Below are positions 8,497 through 16,791 of a stretch of 64,000 bases of DNA, in pieces. The notes under the pieces are model-generated. The model saw only the letters and a list, made by a program, of their open reading frames with translations. It had not been told where the DNA came from and made no database searches. A program made the position numbers and the translations under genes. This DNA comes from Nonomuraea ceibae (lineage in GTDB: Bacteria; Actinomycetota; Actinomycetes; Streptosporangiales; Streptosporangiaceae), in contig NZ_JAHKRO010000010.1 in the NCBI RefSeq assembly GCF_019396325.1, positions 1-64,000 on the forward strand, written 5' to 3'. The stretch's first letter is position 1. Each line of letters starts with the position of its first letter.

Positions 8497-9447
8497 ATGC
8501 GGATGCATCGGGTGGTGGCGCTGGTCCTGCCGCCGCAGTCCACGTTCGAGCTGGCGTGCGCGGCGGAGGTGTTCGGCCTGTCGCGCCCCGGCCTGCCGGG
8601 GCGGTACGCGTTCACCGTGTGCGCCGAACGGCCCGGGGCGGTGCCGACCCTGGCGGGCTACGACATGGTCGTCGGCCAGGACCTGTCGGCACTCGGCGCG
8701 GCGGACACGGTGGTGGTCCCGGGCTGGCACCGCCACCGGGAGGCCGCCCCGCCCGCCGTGCTCGACGCGCTGCGCGGCGCGCACCGGCGTGGCGCCCGGA
8801 TCGTAGCGATCTGCTCGGGCGCCTTCCTCCTGGCCGAGGCCGGGCTGCTGGACCACCGCAGGGCGACCACGCACTGGAGGCTCGCCGGCGCGCTCGCCGC
8901 CCGCTTCCCCGACGTGCGGGTCGAGCCCGACACGCTCTACGTCGACCTGGGCGACGTCGCCACCAGCGCCGGCACCGCGGCGGGCATCGACCTGTGCCTG
9001 CACCTGGCGCGGACCGACCACGGCGCCGCCTACGCGACGCACCTCGCCCGGCACATGGTCATGCCCCCGCACCGCGAAGGCGGGCAGCTCCAGTACAGCA
9101 CCGTGCCGCCCGCCGCTCCCCCGTCGCAGTCGCTGGCCCCCGTCCTCGACTGGGCCGCCGAACGCCTGCACGAGCCCCTCACCCTCGACGACCTGGCCGG
9201 ACATGCCGGGATCGCGCCCCGGACGCTGGCCCGCAGGTTCGCCGGCCAGCTCGGCGTCAGCCCCGGCCGCTGGCTGCTCCAGCAGCGCGTCACGGCCGCC
9301 CGGACGCTGCTGGAGGAGACCGACCTGCCCGTGGAGACGATCGCCGCCCGCGTCGGCCTCTCCTCGGCCGCCAACCTCCGCAGGCGCTTCCACGCCCTGG
9401 TCCGCACCACCCCGGCCGCCTACCGGCGCTCCTTCCGTGGGCTCTGA
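8497..9447 (+). CDS. GlxA-family AraC transcriptional regulator (DJ-1/PfpI + HTH)
   Basis: A 316-residue regulator of the usual GlxA length. The N-terminal DJ-1/PfpI-like domain (about 1-190) has the nucleophile-elbow region RIVAICSGAFLLAEAGLLD followed by ATTHW. The C-terminal AraC/XylS double helix-turn-helix (about 215-315) begins LDDLAGHAGIAPRTLARRF and continues AARVGLSSAANLRRRF. Such proteins activate amine, quaternary ammonium or stress genes. It starts at ATG 8497, 71 bp from the divergent cupin gene. The RsbQ-RsbP pair follows in the same direction after 26 bp, so it may be co-transcribed with or control that pair. Confidence 0.9.
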   Translation: MRMHRVVALVLPPQSTFELACAAEVFGLSRPGLPGRYAFTVCAERPGAVPTLAGYDMVVGQDLSALGAADTVVVPGWHRHREAAPPAVLDALRGAHRRGARIVAICSGAFLLAEAGLLDHRRATTHWRLAGALAARFPDVRVEPDTLYVDLGDVATSAGTAAGIDLCLHLARTDHGAAYATHLARHMVMPPHREGGQLQYSTVPPAAPPSQSLAPVLDWAAERLHEPLTLDDLAGHAGIAPRTLARRFAGQLGVSPGRWLLQQRVTAARTLLEETDLPVETIAARVGLSSAANLRRRFHALVRTTPAAYRRSFRGL

Positions 9448-9473
9448 CGTGCGCGGATGTGATAATTCGGGTT

Positions 9474-10277
9474 ATGGACGTGCGGAGCAGGAACAACGTC
9501 CGGGTCATCGGACCGCAGGACGGGCGGGTCGTCATGCTCGCCCACGGATTCGGCTGCGACCAGAACCTGTGGCGGCTGGTCGCGCCCGTCCTCGCCCAGG
9601 AGTTCCGGGTGGTGCTGTTCGACTACGTGGGCTCCGGCCGCTCCGACCTGGCCGCCTGGAGCGAGGAGCGGTACGCCACCCTCGACGGCTACGCCGCCGA
9701 CGTGCTCGACATCTGCCGCGATCTCGACCTGCGCGACCTGGTGTTCGTCGGCCACTCGGTCAGCGCCATGGTCGGCGTGATGAGCGCGGCGCGTGAGCCC
9801 GGCCGGTTCGCGGGCCTGGTGCTGCTCGTCCCCTCGCCCCGCTACGTCGACGACGAGGGCTACCGGGGCGGGTTCAGCGCCGAGGACATCGACGAGCTGC
9901 TCGCCTCCCTGGAGGCCAACTACCTGGGCTGGTCGGCCACCATGGCGCCGCTGATCATGGGCAACCCGGACCGGCCGGAGCTGGGGGAAGAGCTGACCAA
10001 CAGCTTCTGCCGCACCGACCCGAACATCGCCCGGGCGTTCGCGCGCGCCACGTTCCTCAGCGACAGCCGCGCCGACCTGGCCGGCGTCCAGGTGCCGACG
10101 CTGATCCTGGACTGCGCCGAGGACATGATCGCCCCGCGCGAGGTGGGCGCGTACGTGCACCAGGCGATCACCGGCAGCCGGCTCGTCACGCTGGCGGCCA
10201 CCGGCCACTGCCCGCAGCTCAGCGCCCCCGACGCCACCGCTGCGGCCATCGCCGCCTTCACCCGTGAAAGCATGTGA
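9474..10277 (+). CDS. rsbQ: RsbQ-like alpha/beta hydrolase
   Basis: A 267-residue alpha/beta hydrolase, the length of Bacillus subtilis RsbQ. The triad is Ser95 (GHSVSAM), Asp217 (CAEDMIAP) and His245 (ATGHCPQLS), in nearly the same positions and spacing as RsbQ (Ser96, Asp219, His247). RsbQ converts or delivers a small hydrophobic ligand needed by the PAS-phosphatase RsbP during energy stress. The next gene, 6 bp downstream, is a PAS-SpoIIE phosphatase, which matches the rsbQ-rsbP arrangement. The family also includes plant KAI2/D14 butenolide receptors, so butenolide-like ligands are conceivable. ATG at 9474. Confidence 0.85.
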   Translation: MDVRSRNNVRVIGPQDGRVVMLAHGFGCDQNLWRLVAPVLAQEFRVVLFDYVGSGRSDLAAWSEERYATLDGYAADVLDICRDLDLRDLVFVGHSVSAMVGVMSAAREPGRFAGLVLLVPSPRYVDDEGYRGGFSAEDIDELLASLEANYLGWSATMAPLIMGNPDRPELGEELTNSFCRTDPNIARAFARATFLSDSRADLAGVQVPTLILDCAEDMIAPREVGAYVHQAITGSRLVTLAATGHCPQLSAPDATAAAIAAFTRESM

Positions 10278-10283
10278 CGCGGT

Positions 10284-11555
10284 GTGACGGCGAAAGACCA
10301 TCCGGAAGAACCGGAGTTCGCGGCGCTGCTGGAGGACAGCCCCGTGGACCTGTACGAGAACGCCCCCTGCGGCTACGTGTCCACGCTGATGGACGGCCGG
10401 ATCGTCAAGATCAACCAAACGCTGCTGACCTGGCTCGGCCGCGCCCGTGACGAGGTCGTCGGCCGGATGCGCTTCGCCGACCTGCTCACCGTCGGCGGCA
10501 AGCTCTACCACGAGACCCATTTCGCCCCGCTGCTGCGCATGCAGGGGGAGATCGGCGGCATCGCGCTGGAGCTCAGGACCGCGGCCGGGGGGCGGCTGCC
10601 GGTCCTGGTGACCTCCAAGGTCAGGGTGGGCCCCGACGGCAGGCCGCTGCTGATCCGCAGCACCGTCTTCGACGGGGGCGACCGGCGTGCGTACGAGATC
10701 GAGCTGTTGCGCGCCCGCGAGGAGGCCGAGACCGCCCGCGCCCTCGCCGACCGGGCGCGCGAGGCCGCCCAGGCCGAGCGGCGGCGGCTGCAGGACGTGC
10801 TCGCCACGCTCCGGCGCAGCCTGGTGCCGCCGGCGCTGCCGGACGTGCCGGGGCTGGAGGCCGTCGCCCACTACCACACGGCCTCGCCCGACGACCTGGG
10901 CGGCGACTTCTACGACCTCTACCCGCTGGGGGACGGGCGCTGGGGGTTCTTCCTCGGCGACGTGAGCGGTCACGGCCCCGGCGCCGCGGCCGTCGCGTCG
11001 CTGGCCCGCTACACGCTGCGGGCCTCCGCCATGCACGACCCCGACCCCACGAGCCTCCTGGCCATCCTCAACACCGCCATGTACGACCGCCAGGTCGACG
11101 AGGAGACGTACTACTGCACGGTCATCGCGGGCATGCTCACGCGCACCGGCGACGGGTTCGCGGTGACGTTCGCGGGCGGCGGTCACCCGTCGCCGATCCT
11201 GCTGCGTGCCGGGGGCGGGGCCGACTACCTGCCGACGACCGGCGGGGTGCTCATCGGCCTGCTGCCCGAGGCGCCCTCGGTCACCGTGCACGCCGAGCTG
11301 CGGCCGGGCGACACGCTGCTGTTCTACACCGACGGGCTGATCGAGGCGCGCACCGCCGACGGCTCCGGCGACGACGGCCGCTACGGCGACCAGGCCCTGC
11401 TCGCCTTCGCCGGACGCATCGCCCCGGCCACGCCCGCCGCGGCCATCGCGGCCATGACGGGGCTGCTGGAGGAGCTGGGCGAGGGCGTCGACGACGACAC
11501 CGCGCTGCTGGCCCTGGGCGTGGCGCCGGACCCGGACGCGCCTACTCGCGCTTGA
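10284..11555 (+). CDS. rsbP: RsbP-like PAS/PP2C (SpoIIE) phosphatase
   Basis: A 423-residue protein with a PAS domain (about 15-130, ENAPCGYVSTLMDGRIVKIN), an alanine/arginine-rich coiled coil (about 130-175) and a SpoIIE PP2C domain (about 190-415). Catalytic metal motifs are intact: GGDFYDLY, GDVSGHG and the terminal DDDTALLAL. This is the architecture of RsbP, which dephosphorylates the RsbV-type antagonist to release a stress sigma factor. Start is GTG at 10284, 6 bp after the RsbQ-like gene, indicating co-translation. A candidate substrate, the STAS protein at 3568-3942, lies about 6 kb away. The last 14 bp overlap the convergent TetR gene. Confidence 0.88.
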   Translation: MTAKDHPEEPEFAALLEDSPVDLYENAPCGYVSTLMDGRIVKINQTLLTWLGRARDEVVGRMRFADLLTVGGKLYHETHFAPLLRMQGEIGGIALELRTAAGGRLPVLVTSKVRVGPDGRPLLIRSTVFDGGDRRAYEIELLRAREEAETARALADRAREAAQAERRRLQDVLATLRRSLVPPALPDVPGLEAVAHYHTASPDDLGGDFYDLYPLGDGRWGFFLGDVSGHGPGAAAVASLARYTLRASAMHDPDPTSLLAILNTAMYDRQVDEETYYCTVIAGMLTRTGDGFAVTFAGGGHPSPILLRAGGGADYLPTTGGVLIGLLPEAPSVTVHAELRPGDTLLFYTDGLIEARTADGSGDDGRYGDQALLAFAGRIAPATPAAAIAAMTGLLEELGEGVDDDTALLALGVAPDPDAPTRA

Positions 11556-12252
11556 CGGCGAGCAGGGAGAGCAGGATCTCGCGCTTCTCGCGCAGCAGCC
11601 GCAGCCCTTCCGCGGCGGTCGCGTGGACGTCGGCCGCGCTCGCCCGCTCGCCCCCCAGCAGGGCCGTCACCGTCGCGGCCATGACGGCGTCGGCGTCGGC
11701 GACGGTGATGCCGCCCGGGGCGCCCCCGCTGGTGGCCGAGTCCAGGAACCCGGCCATGACCGCCCGCAGCGCGTACGCCTGCGCGTCCAGCGCCCAGTCG
11801 GCGCGGGCCAGGCGGTGCTCGCGCCACACCGGCAGCACCGTGTACATCAGCGCGGCCGGGCCCACGTGGACGAGCAGTTCCTTGGTACGCGGATGCCCGG
11901 CCAGCACGCCGAGCAGGTCGCCGTCGTTCGCCTGGAGGGCGCGCATGAACGGGCGTTCGACGGCGTTGCGGATCAGGCGGGGGCAGAACCGCTGCGGCCG
12001 GGCCAGGTCCGGGTCGGCGCTCAGGGCCGCGATGTCGGCCTCCAGCACCTCCAGGAACTCCCGGGCGAACAGGTCGATGAGCAGGTCTTCCTTGGTCGCC
12101 CAGTACAGGTACGCGGTGCCCTTGCCGACGTGCGCCTTCTCCGCGATCTCGGCCACGGTCACGCCCTTGACGCCGCGCCGGAGCACCAGGTCCCGGGTGA
12201 CGGCCAGGATCCGGGCGGCCTTGTCCGAGTCGTGGTCCGCCGGGCGTTTCAT
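11542..12252 (-). CDS. TetR-family transcriptional regulator
   Basis: A 236-residue TetR regulator. The N-terminal helix-turn-helix is clear: DLVLRRGVKGVTVAEIAEKAHVGKGTAYLYWATKEDLLIDLF. The rest is the variable, helical ligand-binding domain, with a TetR_C-like region around ERPFMRALQANDGDLLGVLAGHP. It lies 78 bp downstream of the FAD monooxygenase gene in the same direction; such pairs commonly have the TetR protein sensing the enzyme's substrate and repressing the operon. ATG at 12252. Its 3' end overlaps the rsbP-like gene by 14 bp. Confidence 0.88.
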   Translation of the reverse strand: MKRPADHDSDKAARILAVTRDLVLRRGVKGVTVAEIAEKAHVGKGTAYLYWATKEDLLIDLFAREFLEVLEADIAALSADPDLARPQRFCPRLIRNAVERPFMRALQANDGDLLGVLAGHPRTKELLVHVGPAALMYTVLPVWREHRLARADWALDAQAYALRAVMAGFLDSATSGGAPGGITVADADAVMAATVTALLGGERASAADVHATAAEGLRLLREKREILLSLLAVKRE

Positions 12253-12330
12253 CGTTCGCTCCCGTTGCCGCTGCCGAAGGGGTGTGCGAACGATTGTGCC
12301 GTGCCGGCACGCGCTCGCACGCCATCGGCG

Positions 12331-13593
12331 TCACACCCGCGCGGGTCGTCGCCCGCCGAGGGGCTGCCGGACGAGGCCGGGGTGGGCGAAGTCCGTCTCC
12401 TTCGTCCGGGCGGCCTTGCCCCTGGACTGCCACAGGACGAACAGCGAGGAGGTCACCGGCAGCTTGCTCGCCCGCAGCATCACGCGGCGCAGCGCCAGCT
12501 CGTACCGGGTGGCGGGAACGAACAGGCTGCGCATCTGCATCCCGTTGCCCTGGAAGTACTCGATCGTGGGACGCAGCCGCCGTTCCCAGCGGGTCAGCGC
12601 CTCGGTGACGCTGCCGGGGTGGCGGGCCAGCATGGTGCCCAGCAGGTCGGCCCCCGCCATCCCGGCCGACGCCCCCATCCCCGCGTACAGGCTCACGCAC
12701 CAGGCCGCGTCGCCGACGAGCACCACCCGGCCGCGGTGCCAGCGGTCCATCCGCACCTGCTCGACCGAGTCGAACAGCACCTGATCGGCCGACTCCAGCC
12801 TGTCGAGGACCGCTCCCAGCGCGGGGCCGGCGGGCTCCGGGCCGAACGCCGCGCGTACGCGCTCGGCGACCGTCGAGGTGAACTCGGCGTCCACGTCGTC
12901 GGTACGGTAGCTCAGCAGCACCATCGGCGGCCGGTGCCGGAACGGGAAGATCCACATGGACCGCCCCGGCTCGGTCAGGACCACGGAGTCGCCCTGGCCG
13001 AACCCCGGGAGCGGGCCGGTCAGCTGGAAGGCGACGGCCATGTAGTTCATCCGGCGCAGATACGCCTCGTGCGGTCCGAACACCAGCCGGCGCACGGTGG
13101 AGCGCAGCCCGTCCGCGCCGACGACCAGGTCGAAGCGCTCGACGGTCGAGGTGTCCGTGACGGTGTCGGTCAGCGTCACGTCCACCCCGCCGGCGTCCTG
13201 CTCGATGCGCGCCGGGACGGTGGAGTAGCGGATCTCCACGTCCGGCGGCAGCGCGGCGAACGCGGCCTCCTCCACGTCGCCGCGCATCATCACCCACGGC
13301 CGGCCGGGGAAGTCCTTGAAGCTCAGCCCGGGCCGCCGCCTGCCGGAGCGGTCGATGTCGTAGCTGGCGCCGTCGGCGCCGCGATCGGTCATCGCGTCCA
13401 GGACGCCCAGGCGGCCGGCGGCGGCCCGGCCCGCGCCGAACAGCGCGATGAAGTGCCCGCCCTGCCGCCTTTCCCGGGCGCGCTCGACGATGACCGGCTT
13501 CCAGCCGATCTGCCGCAGCCGCAGCGCGGTCGCGATCCCGCTGATGCCCAGCCCGACGACCAGGACCCGGCGATCTTGCTTCGTGATGTCCAT
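12331..13593 (-). CDS. FAD-dependent monooxygenase (PHBH/TetX-like)
   Basis: A 420-residue group A flavoprotein monooxygenase. The Rossmann motif RVLVVGLGISGIATALRLRQ binds FAD at the N-terminus, the DG motif is DLVVGADGLRSTVR, and the second FAD motif is GRVVLVGDAAWCVSLYAGMGAS (GD motif). These are diagnostic of NAD(P)H-dependent aromatic or polyketide hydroxylases and TetX-type enzymes. I place the start at ATG 13593 (MDITKQDRRVLVVG); a longer frame from 13629 would translate through the inverted repeat at 13613-13637, which looks like an operator. The downstream TetR gene is the probable regulator. The substrate is unknown. Confidence 0.87.
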   Translation of the reverse strand: MDITKQDRRVLVVGLGISGIATALRLRQIGWKPVIVERARERRQGGHFIALFGAGRAAAGRLGVLDAMTDRGADGASYDIDRSGRRRPGLSFKDFPGRPWVMMRGDVEEAAFAALPPDVEIRYSTVPARIEQDAGGVDVTLTDTVTDTSTVERFDLVVGADGLRSTVRRLVFGPHEAYLRRMNYMAVAFQLTGPLPGFGQGDSVVLTEPGRSMWIFPFRHRPPMVLLSYRTDDVDAEFTSTVAERVRAAFGPEPAGPALGAVLDRLESADQVLFDSVEQVRMDRWHRGRVVLVGDAAWCVSLYAGMGASAGMAGADLLGTMLARHPGSVTEALTRWERRLRPTIEYFQGNGMQMRSLFVPATRYELALRRVMLRASKLPVTSSLFVLWQSRGKAARTKETDFAHPGLVRQPLGGRRPARV

Positions 13594-13612
13594 GATTCCA
13601 CGGTACGACCGA

Positions 13613-13637
13613 CTGACCATTTCGCTCATTCGGTCAG
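13613..13637. promoter_or_regulatory. Candidate TetR operator upstream of FAD monooxygenase
   Basis: Arms ctgacc and ggtcag are separated by 13 bp, 20 bp upstream of the chosen monooxygenase start at 13593. Placement in the promoter region of a monooxygenase-TetR cassette suggests an operator for the TetR protein at 11542-12252. Arms are short, so this is a moderate-strength prediction. Confidence 0.4.
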
Positions 13638-13807
13638 AATGTGATGTGCGCCACGTCCATCGGGCGTCGCGGGCCCGCGCCTCGTCCGGGATGCCGCGGC
13701 CACGTCCGGCTCAGGGACGGAGCCGCCGCCGGGTTCTCGACATCCGGCCACGAGATCGGCGCATTCAGGGAGATGCCCGCCGTCGCCGATCGCGATCGAC
13801 TGGTGTC

Positions 13808-14803
13808 ATGACAGGCAGAATCGTGATGGCGGCGATGCTGGTCGTCGCCGCGTTCGTCGCCACGCCCCAGGCAGCGGCGGCGTCCGGATCGGCGTGCACC
13901 TGGCGGATGCAGGCCCTCCCGGCGCCCGCGGGCTCGACGCAGCACCAGGTCCAGGCCACCGACCACCACGGCGGCTACTCCGGCAGCGCCTACTTCCCCG
14001 ACTCCGGCTGGCACATCATCTCCTGGAAGAACGGCCAGGTCATCGACTACGGGTCGTCCGGCCACGGCGCCGACCGGGTCGTGGCCCAGAACGGCGACGG
14101 CACCATCGCGGGACTGTCCGTGACGGGCCTGTGGCAGGCCTCGGCGATCTCCTTCCGCATCCGCGACGGCCGGCGGGAGCGGCTGACCCCGCTGCCCGGC
14201 GCGGAGCTGAACAGCCGGGCCTTCGGGATCACCGGCAACGGCGACGTGTACGGCCGCGCCGTGGTCTGGGAGGGCAGGACCATGACCCACGTGGTGGTGC
14301 GCTGGCCGTACGACCGGCCCGGCGTCGTCGAGGAGGTGACGGGCCTGCCCGAGGACATGAGGGTGGTCGGCGTGGACCACGACGGCACGCTGCTGATGGA
14401 GCGCAGCTCGGCCGATCCGTGGCCGCACCTGTGGCGTGACGGCCGGCTCATCCGCCTGTCGGAGCCGCCGGACCTGCAGTTCGGGTACGCCCTGGCGATC
14501 TCCGACGGGCTCGTGGCCGGGTCGCTCCGGGTGGGCTCCGAGCCGAACCGCCCGGCGTACTGGGACCGGGACGGGCAGCCGCACCTGATGCCCGAGGGCG
14601 CGCGGGCCGAGCAGATCAACAGGAACGGGCTCGTCGTCAGCGCGCTGACGGCCACGCCGTACCAGGTCTGGCGGTTCGGGACGCCGGTGGGCGAGCTGCC
14701 CGGCGCGGCCTCCGTCACGACGGTCGGGGACGACGACACCATCGGCGGTGCGACGACCGGCCCGAACCACCTGCCGGCCGCGGCCGTCTGGCGCTGCTCC
14801 TGA
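13808..14803 (+). CDS. Secreted protein with HAF-like/beta-propeller repeats
   Basis: A 331-residue exported protein. Residues 1-25 (MTGRIVMAAMLVVAAFVAT, then AAAAS) are a signal peptide. The mature part consists of repeating beta-strand units of the type NGDGTIAGLSVTG, ITGNGDVYGRAVVWEG, DHDGTLLMERS, ISDGLVAGSL and NRNGLVVSAL, resembling the HAF/ExoP-type repeats that build propeller-like folds. The N-terminal Cys in ACTWRM and the terminal Cys (AAAVWRCS) could form a disulphide closing the structure. No catalytic signature is seen. ATG at 13808; a long perfect hairpin follows the stop at 14811-14847. Confidence 0.65.
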   Translation: MTGRIVMAAMLVVAAFVATPQAAAASGSACTWRMQALPAPAGSTQHQVQATDHHGGYSGSAYFPDSGWHIISWKNGQVIDYGSSGHGADRVVAQNGDGTIAGLSVTGLWQASAISFRIRDGRRERLTPLPGAELNSRAFGITGNGDVYGRAVVWEGRTMTHVVVRWPYDRPGVVEEVTGLPEDMRVVGVDHDGTLLMERSSADPWPHLWRDGRLIRLSEPPDLQFGYALAISDGLVAGSLRVGSEPNRPAYWDRDGQPHLMPEGARAEQINRNGLVVSALTATPYQVWRFGTPVGELPGAASVTTVGDDDTIGGATTGPNHLPAAAVWRCS

Positions 14804-14810
14804 GATTCGC

Positions 14811-14847
14811 CCAGGCAAAGTGCTCACTCGTTGAGCACTTTGCCTGG
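14811..14847. terminator. Perfect 16-bp hairpin after secreted-protein gene (terminator or operator)
   Basis: Two perfect 16-bp arms (left arm 14811-14826, right arm 14832-14847) enclose a 5-nt loop ctcgt, 8 bp after the stop at 14803. No T-tract follows, which is common for actinomycete terminators. The inner part (gtgctca-n5-tgagcac) also looks like a dimeric-repressor operator and sits about 60 bp before the YdeI-like gene, so a regulatory role is an alternative. Confidence 0.65.
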
Positions 14848-14907
14848 AAGCATGGATCTCACAAGCCGCCGAACGGACGTCCTCACGGGACGGAAGGGCT
14901 GAGCACG

Positions 14908-15294
14908 ATGACCGACACCGCCCAGACGCTGAACGCCCCGACACTGAACGCCCTGATCCTGGACGACGCCGCCGCCTGGCGGGCCTGGCTCGCCGAGCAC
15001 CACGACAGCGCCCGCGACGTCTGGCTGCTGATCGCCAAGAAGAACAGCCGCGCCAGGACCGTCACCCTCGACGAGGCGCTGGACGAGGCGCTGTGCCACG
15101 GCTGGATCGACAGCCACCGCCGGGCCTACGACGGCGACTACTACCTGCAGCGCTACTCGCCGCGCGCCCGCCGCAGCCCGTGGTCCCGCATCAACGTCGC
15201 CAAGGCCGAGGCGCTGACGGCCGCCGGCCGGATGCGCCCGGCGGGCCGCGCCGCGATCGAGGCCGCCAAGGCCACCGGCCGCTGGCCCGCCTAG
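14908..15294 (+). CDS. YdeI/OmpD-associated-family protein, short form
   Basis: A 128-residue protein whose core matches the YdeI/OmpD-associated family: AAWRAWLAEHHDSARDVWLLIAKKN, then EALDEALCHGWIDSHRRAYDGDYYLQRYSPRARRSPWSRINVAKAEAL. The family is usually about 190 residues, and this copy ends soon after MRPAGRAAIEAAKATGRWPA, so the C-terminal region is absent. The function of the family is poorly understood; it has been linked to peptide and envelope stress tolerance. ATG at 14908. It lies between the hairpin at 14811-14847 and the inverted repeat before the next gene. Confidence 0.75.
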   Translation: MTDTAQTLNAPTLNALILDDAAAWRAWLAEHHDSARDVWLLIAKKNSRARTVTLDEALDEALCHGWIDSHRRAYDGDYYLQRYSPRARRSPWSRINVAKAEALTAAGRMRPAGRAAIEAAKATGRWPA

Positions 15295-15306
15295 CGGGAT
15301 GCCGTC

Positions 15307-15323
15307 TATACATCGAGTGTATA
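15307..15323. promoter_or_regulatory. PadR/GntR-like operator (tatac-n7-gtata)
   Basis: Arms tatac and gtata flank 7 bp. A further tatagt element at 15333-15338 may be the -10 box of a nearly leaderless transcript for the hydrolase starting at 15347. Symmetry and AT content resemble PadR or GntR-class operators; no such regulator gene is adjacent. Confidence 0.45.
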
Positions 15324-15346
15324 ACCCTGAGGTATAGTCGCTCGGC

Positions 15347-16615
15347 ATGAGTCAGATGAACGACCGTCAGACCCGGGCCACCCCCCGCGCGGCGCGCCGG
15401 CCCTGGCGGCTCACCGCTGCCGCCGGGCTCGTCCTCGCCATCACCGCCACCGGTCTCGGAGTCGGCCCGGCCGCCCCCGCCTTCGCCTTAACCGGCCCCG
15501 CCTTCGCCGCCCCCGCCTTCGCCGGCAGGGCCGCGAGCGCCGCCGAGCCGCACCTGCCCGCGCCCACCGGCTCCCGGCCGGTCGGCACCACGTCCCTGCA
15601 CCTCAAGGACACCTCGCGCGCCGACCCCTGGGTCCCCAGCGCCAAGGCCCGCGAGCTGATGGTCTCGCTGTGGTACCCGGCCAAGGCCCCGGGCCGCCAT
15701 CGCGCGCAGTACATGACGCCCAAGGAGTCCGAACTGCTCCTCAAGGACGGCGGCCTCACCAGCATCCCCGCCGACACGCTGAGCAAGGTGCGCACCAACG
15801 CCTTCACCGACGCCCGCCCCGCGGGACGCGCCCGCAGCCTGCCCCTCGTCGTGCTGTCCCCCGGGCACAGCAAGCCCAGGTCCGAGCTGACGGCCCTGGC
15901 CGAGGACCTGGCCAGCCGGGGGTACGTGGTGGCCGCCGTCGACCACACGTACGAGAACGTCGCCCAGACCTTCCCCGACGGCCGGGTCACCACCTGCGTC
16001 ACCTGCGAGATGAAGAAGGACCCGGCCGTCTGGCAGAAGCTGGAGAAGGGACGGGCCGCCGACGTCTCCTTCGTCCTCGACGAGCTGACCGGGGCACGCC
16101 CGAAGTGGAAAAGGGCGCGCCTGATCGACACCTCCAGGATCGCCATGTCCGGCCAGTCCGTGGGCGGCGCGAGCGCACTCGCGGCCCTGGCCGCCGACCG
16201 CCGGCTGCGCGCCGGCATCGACGTCGACGGCAGCGTGGAGACCGTGCTCCCCAAGGCGGGACTGTCCCGGCCGTTCCTCCTGCTGGGCAAGCCCGCCACG
16301 TTCACGCCCGGACGGCCCGGCTCCGCCGCCAGCTGGGAGCGCGTATGGGCGGGGCTGCACGGCTGGAAGCGCTGGCTGCTCGTGACCGGCGCCGCCCACA
16401 CGTCCTTCACCGACCTCGGCGTGCTGGCGGACCAGATCGGCTTCGACGACGGCTCCGACACCTCCGGCGTCCGCGCCCTGGCCATCACCCGTCAGTACGT
16501 GGCGGCCTTCTTCGACCAGCACCTGCGCAAGAAGCCGCAGCCCTTGCTGGACAAGCCCTCGGCGAGCTACCCCGAGGTCACGTTCTGCACCCCGGAAAAG
16601 AAGACCTGCGCCTAA
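15347..16615 (+). CDS. Secreted alpha/beta hydrolase, PAF-acetylhydrolase/lipase-like
   Basis: A 422-residue exported esterase. A long N-terminal segment (RRPWRLTAAAGLVLAITATG, then Ala/Pro-rich) acts as a signal peptide. The fold resembles platelet-activating-factor acetylhydrolase and related cutinase-like lipases: MVSLWYPAKAPGRHRAQYMTP, LPLVVLSPGHSKPRSEL (oxyanion region), ASRGYVVAAVDHTYEN, the nucleophile elbow IAMSGQSVGGASAL, the acid region AGIDVDGSVE, and GAAHTSFTD with the catalytic His. An ester or lipid substrate outside the cell is likely. The ATG at 15347 lies close to the inverted repeat and putative -10 box at 15307-15338. Confidence 0.85.
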   Translation: MSQMNDRQTRATPRAARRPWRLTAAAGLVLAITATGLGVGPAAPAFALTGPAFAAPAFAGRAASAAEPHLPAPTGSRPVGTTSLHLKDTSRADPWVPSAKARELMVSLWYPAKAPGRHRAQYMTPKESELLLKDGGLTSIPADTLSKVRTNAFTDARPAGRARSLPLVVLSPGHSKPRSELTALAEDLASRGYVVAAVDHTYENVAQTFPDGRVTTCVTCEMKKDPAVWQKLEKGRAADVSFVLDELTGARPKWKRARLIDTSRIAMSGQSVGGASALAALAADRRLRAGIDVDGSVETVLPKAGLSRPFLLLGKPATFTPGRPGSAASWERVWAGLHGWKRWLLVTGAAHTSFTDLGVLADQIGFDDGSDTSGVRALAITRQYVAAFFDQHLRKKPQPLLDKPSASYPEVTFCTPEKKTCA

Positions 16616-16791
16616 CCCCGGCGACAGCCGAACGTCCCCGCACGAGAACCCCGCGCGGCGACCATCCCCCGTCCCCGAAGTCTCGGTGTGCACGTCGAAG
16701 TAGACCGGGTGTTTCAGGAGGCTGACGACGTAGCCGCCCACGGCTCATCCCCGCAGAAGTGGTGTGGTCGTCGGGCTGTGGGAGTGCGGCG

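Noticed and set aside
11623..13644. Long plus-strand frame opposite the TetR and FAD monooxygenase genes
   Set aside because: Antisense shadow with no recognisable domain and biased composition.
16695..16760. Coding-like minus-strand stretch GGYVVSLLKHPVYFDVHT just 3' of the cyclase gene
   Set aside because: Too short to assign to a family and without start or stop signals of its own; possibly a relic but not supportable.
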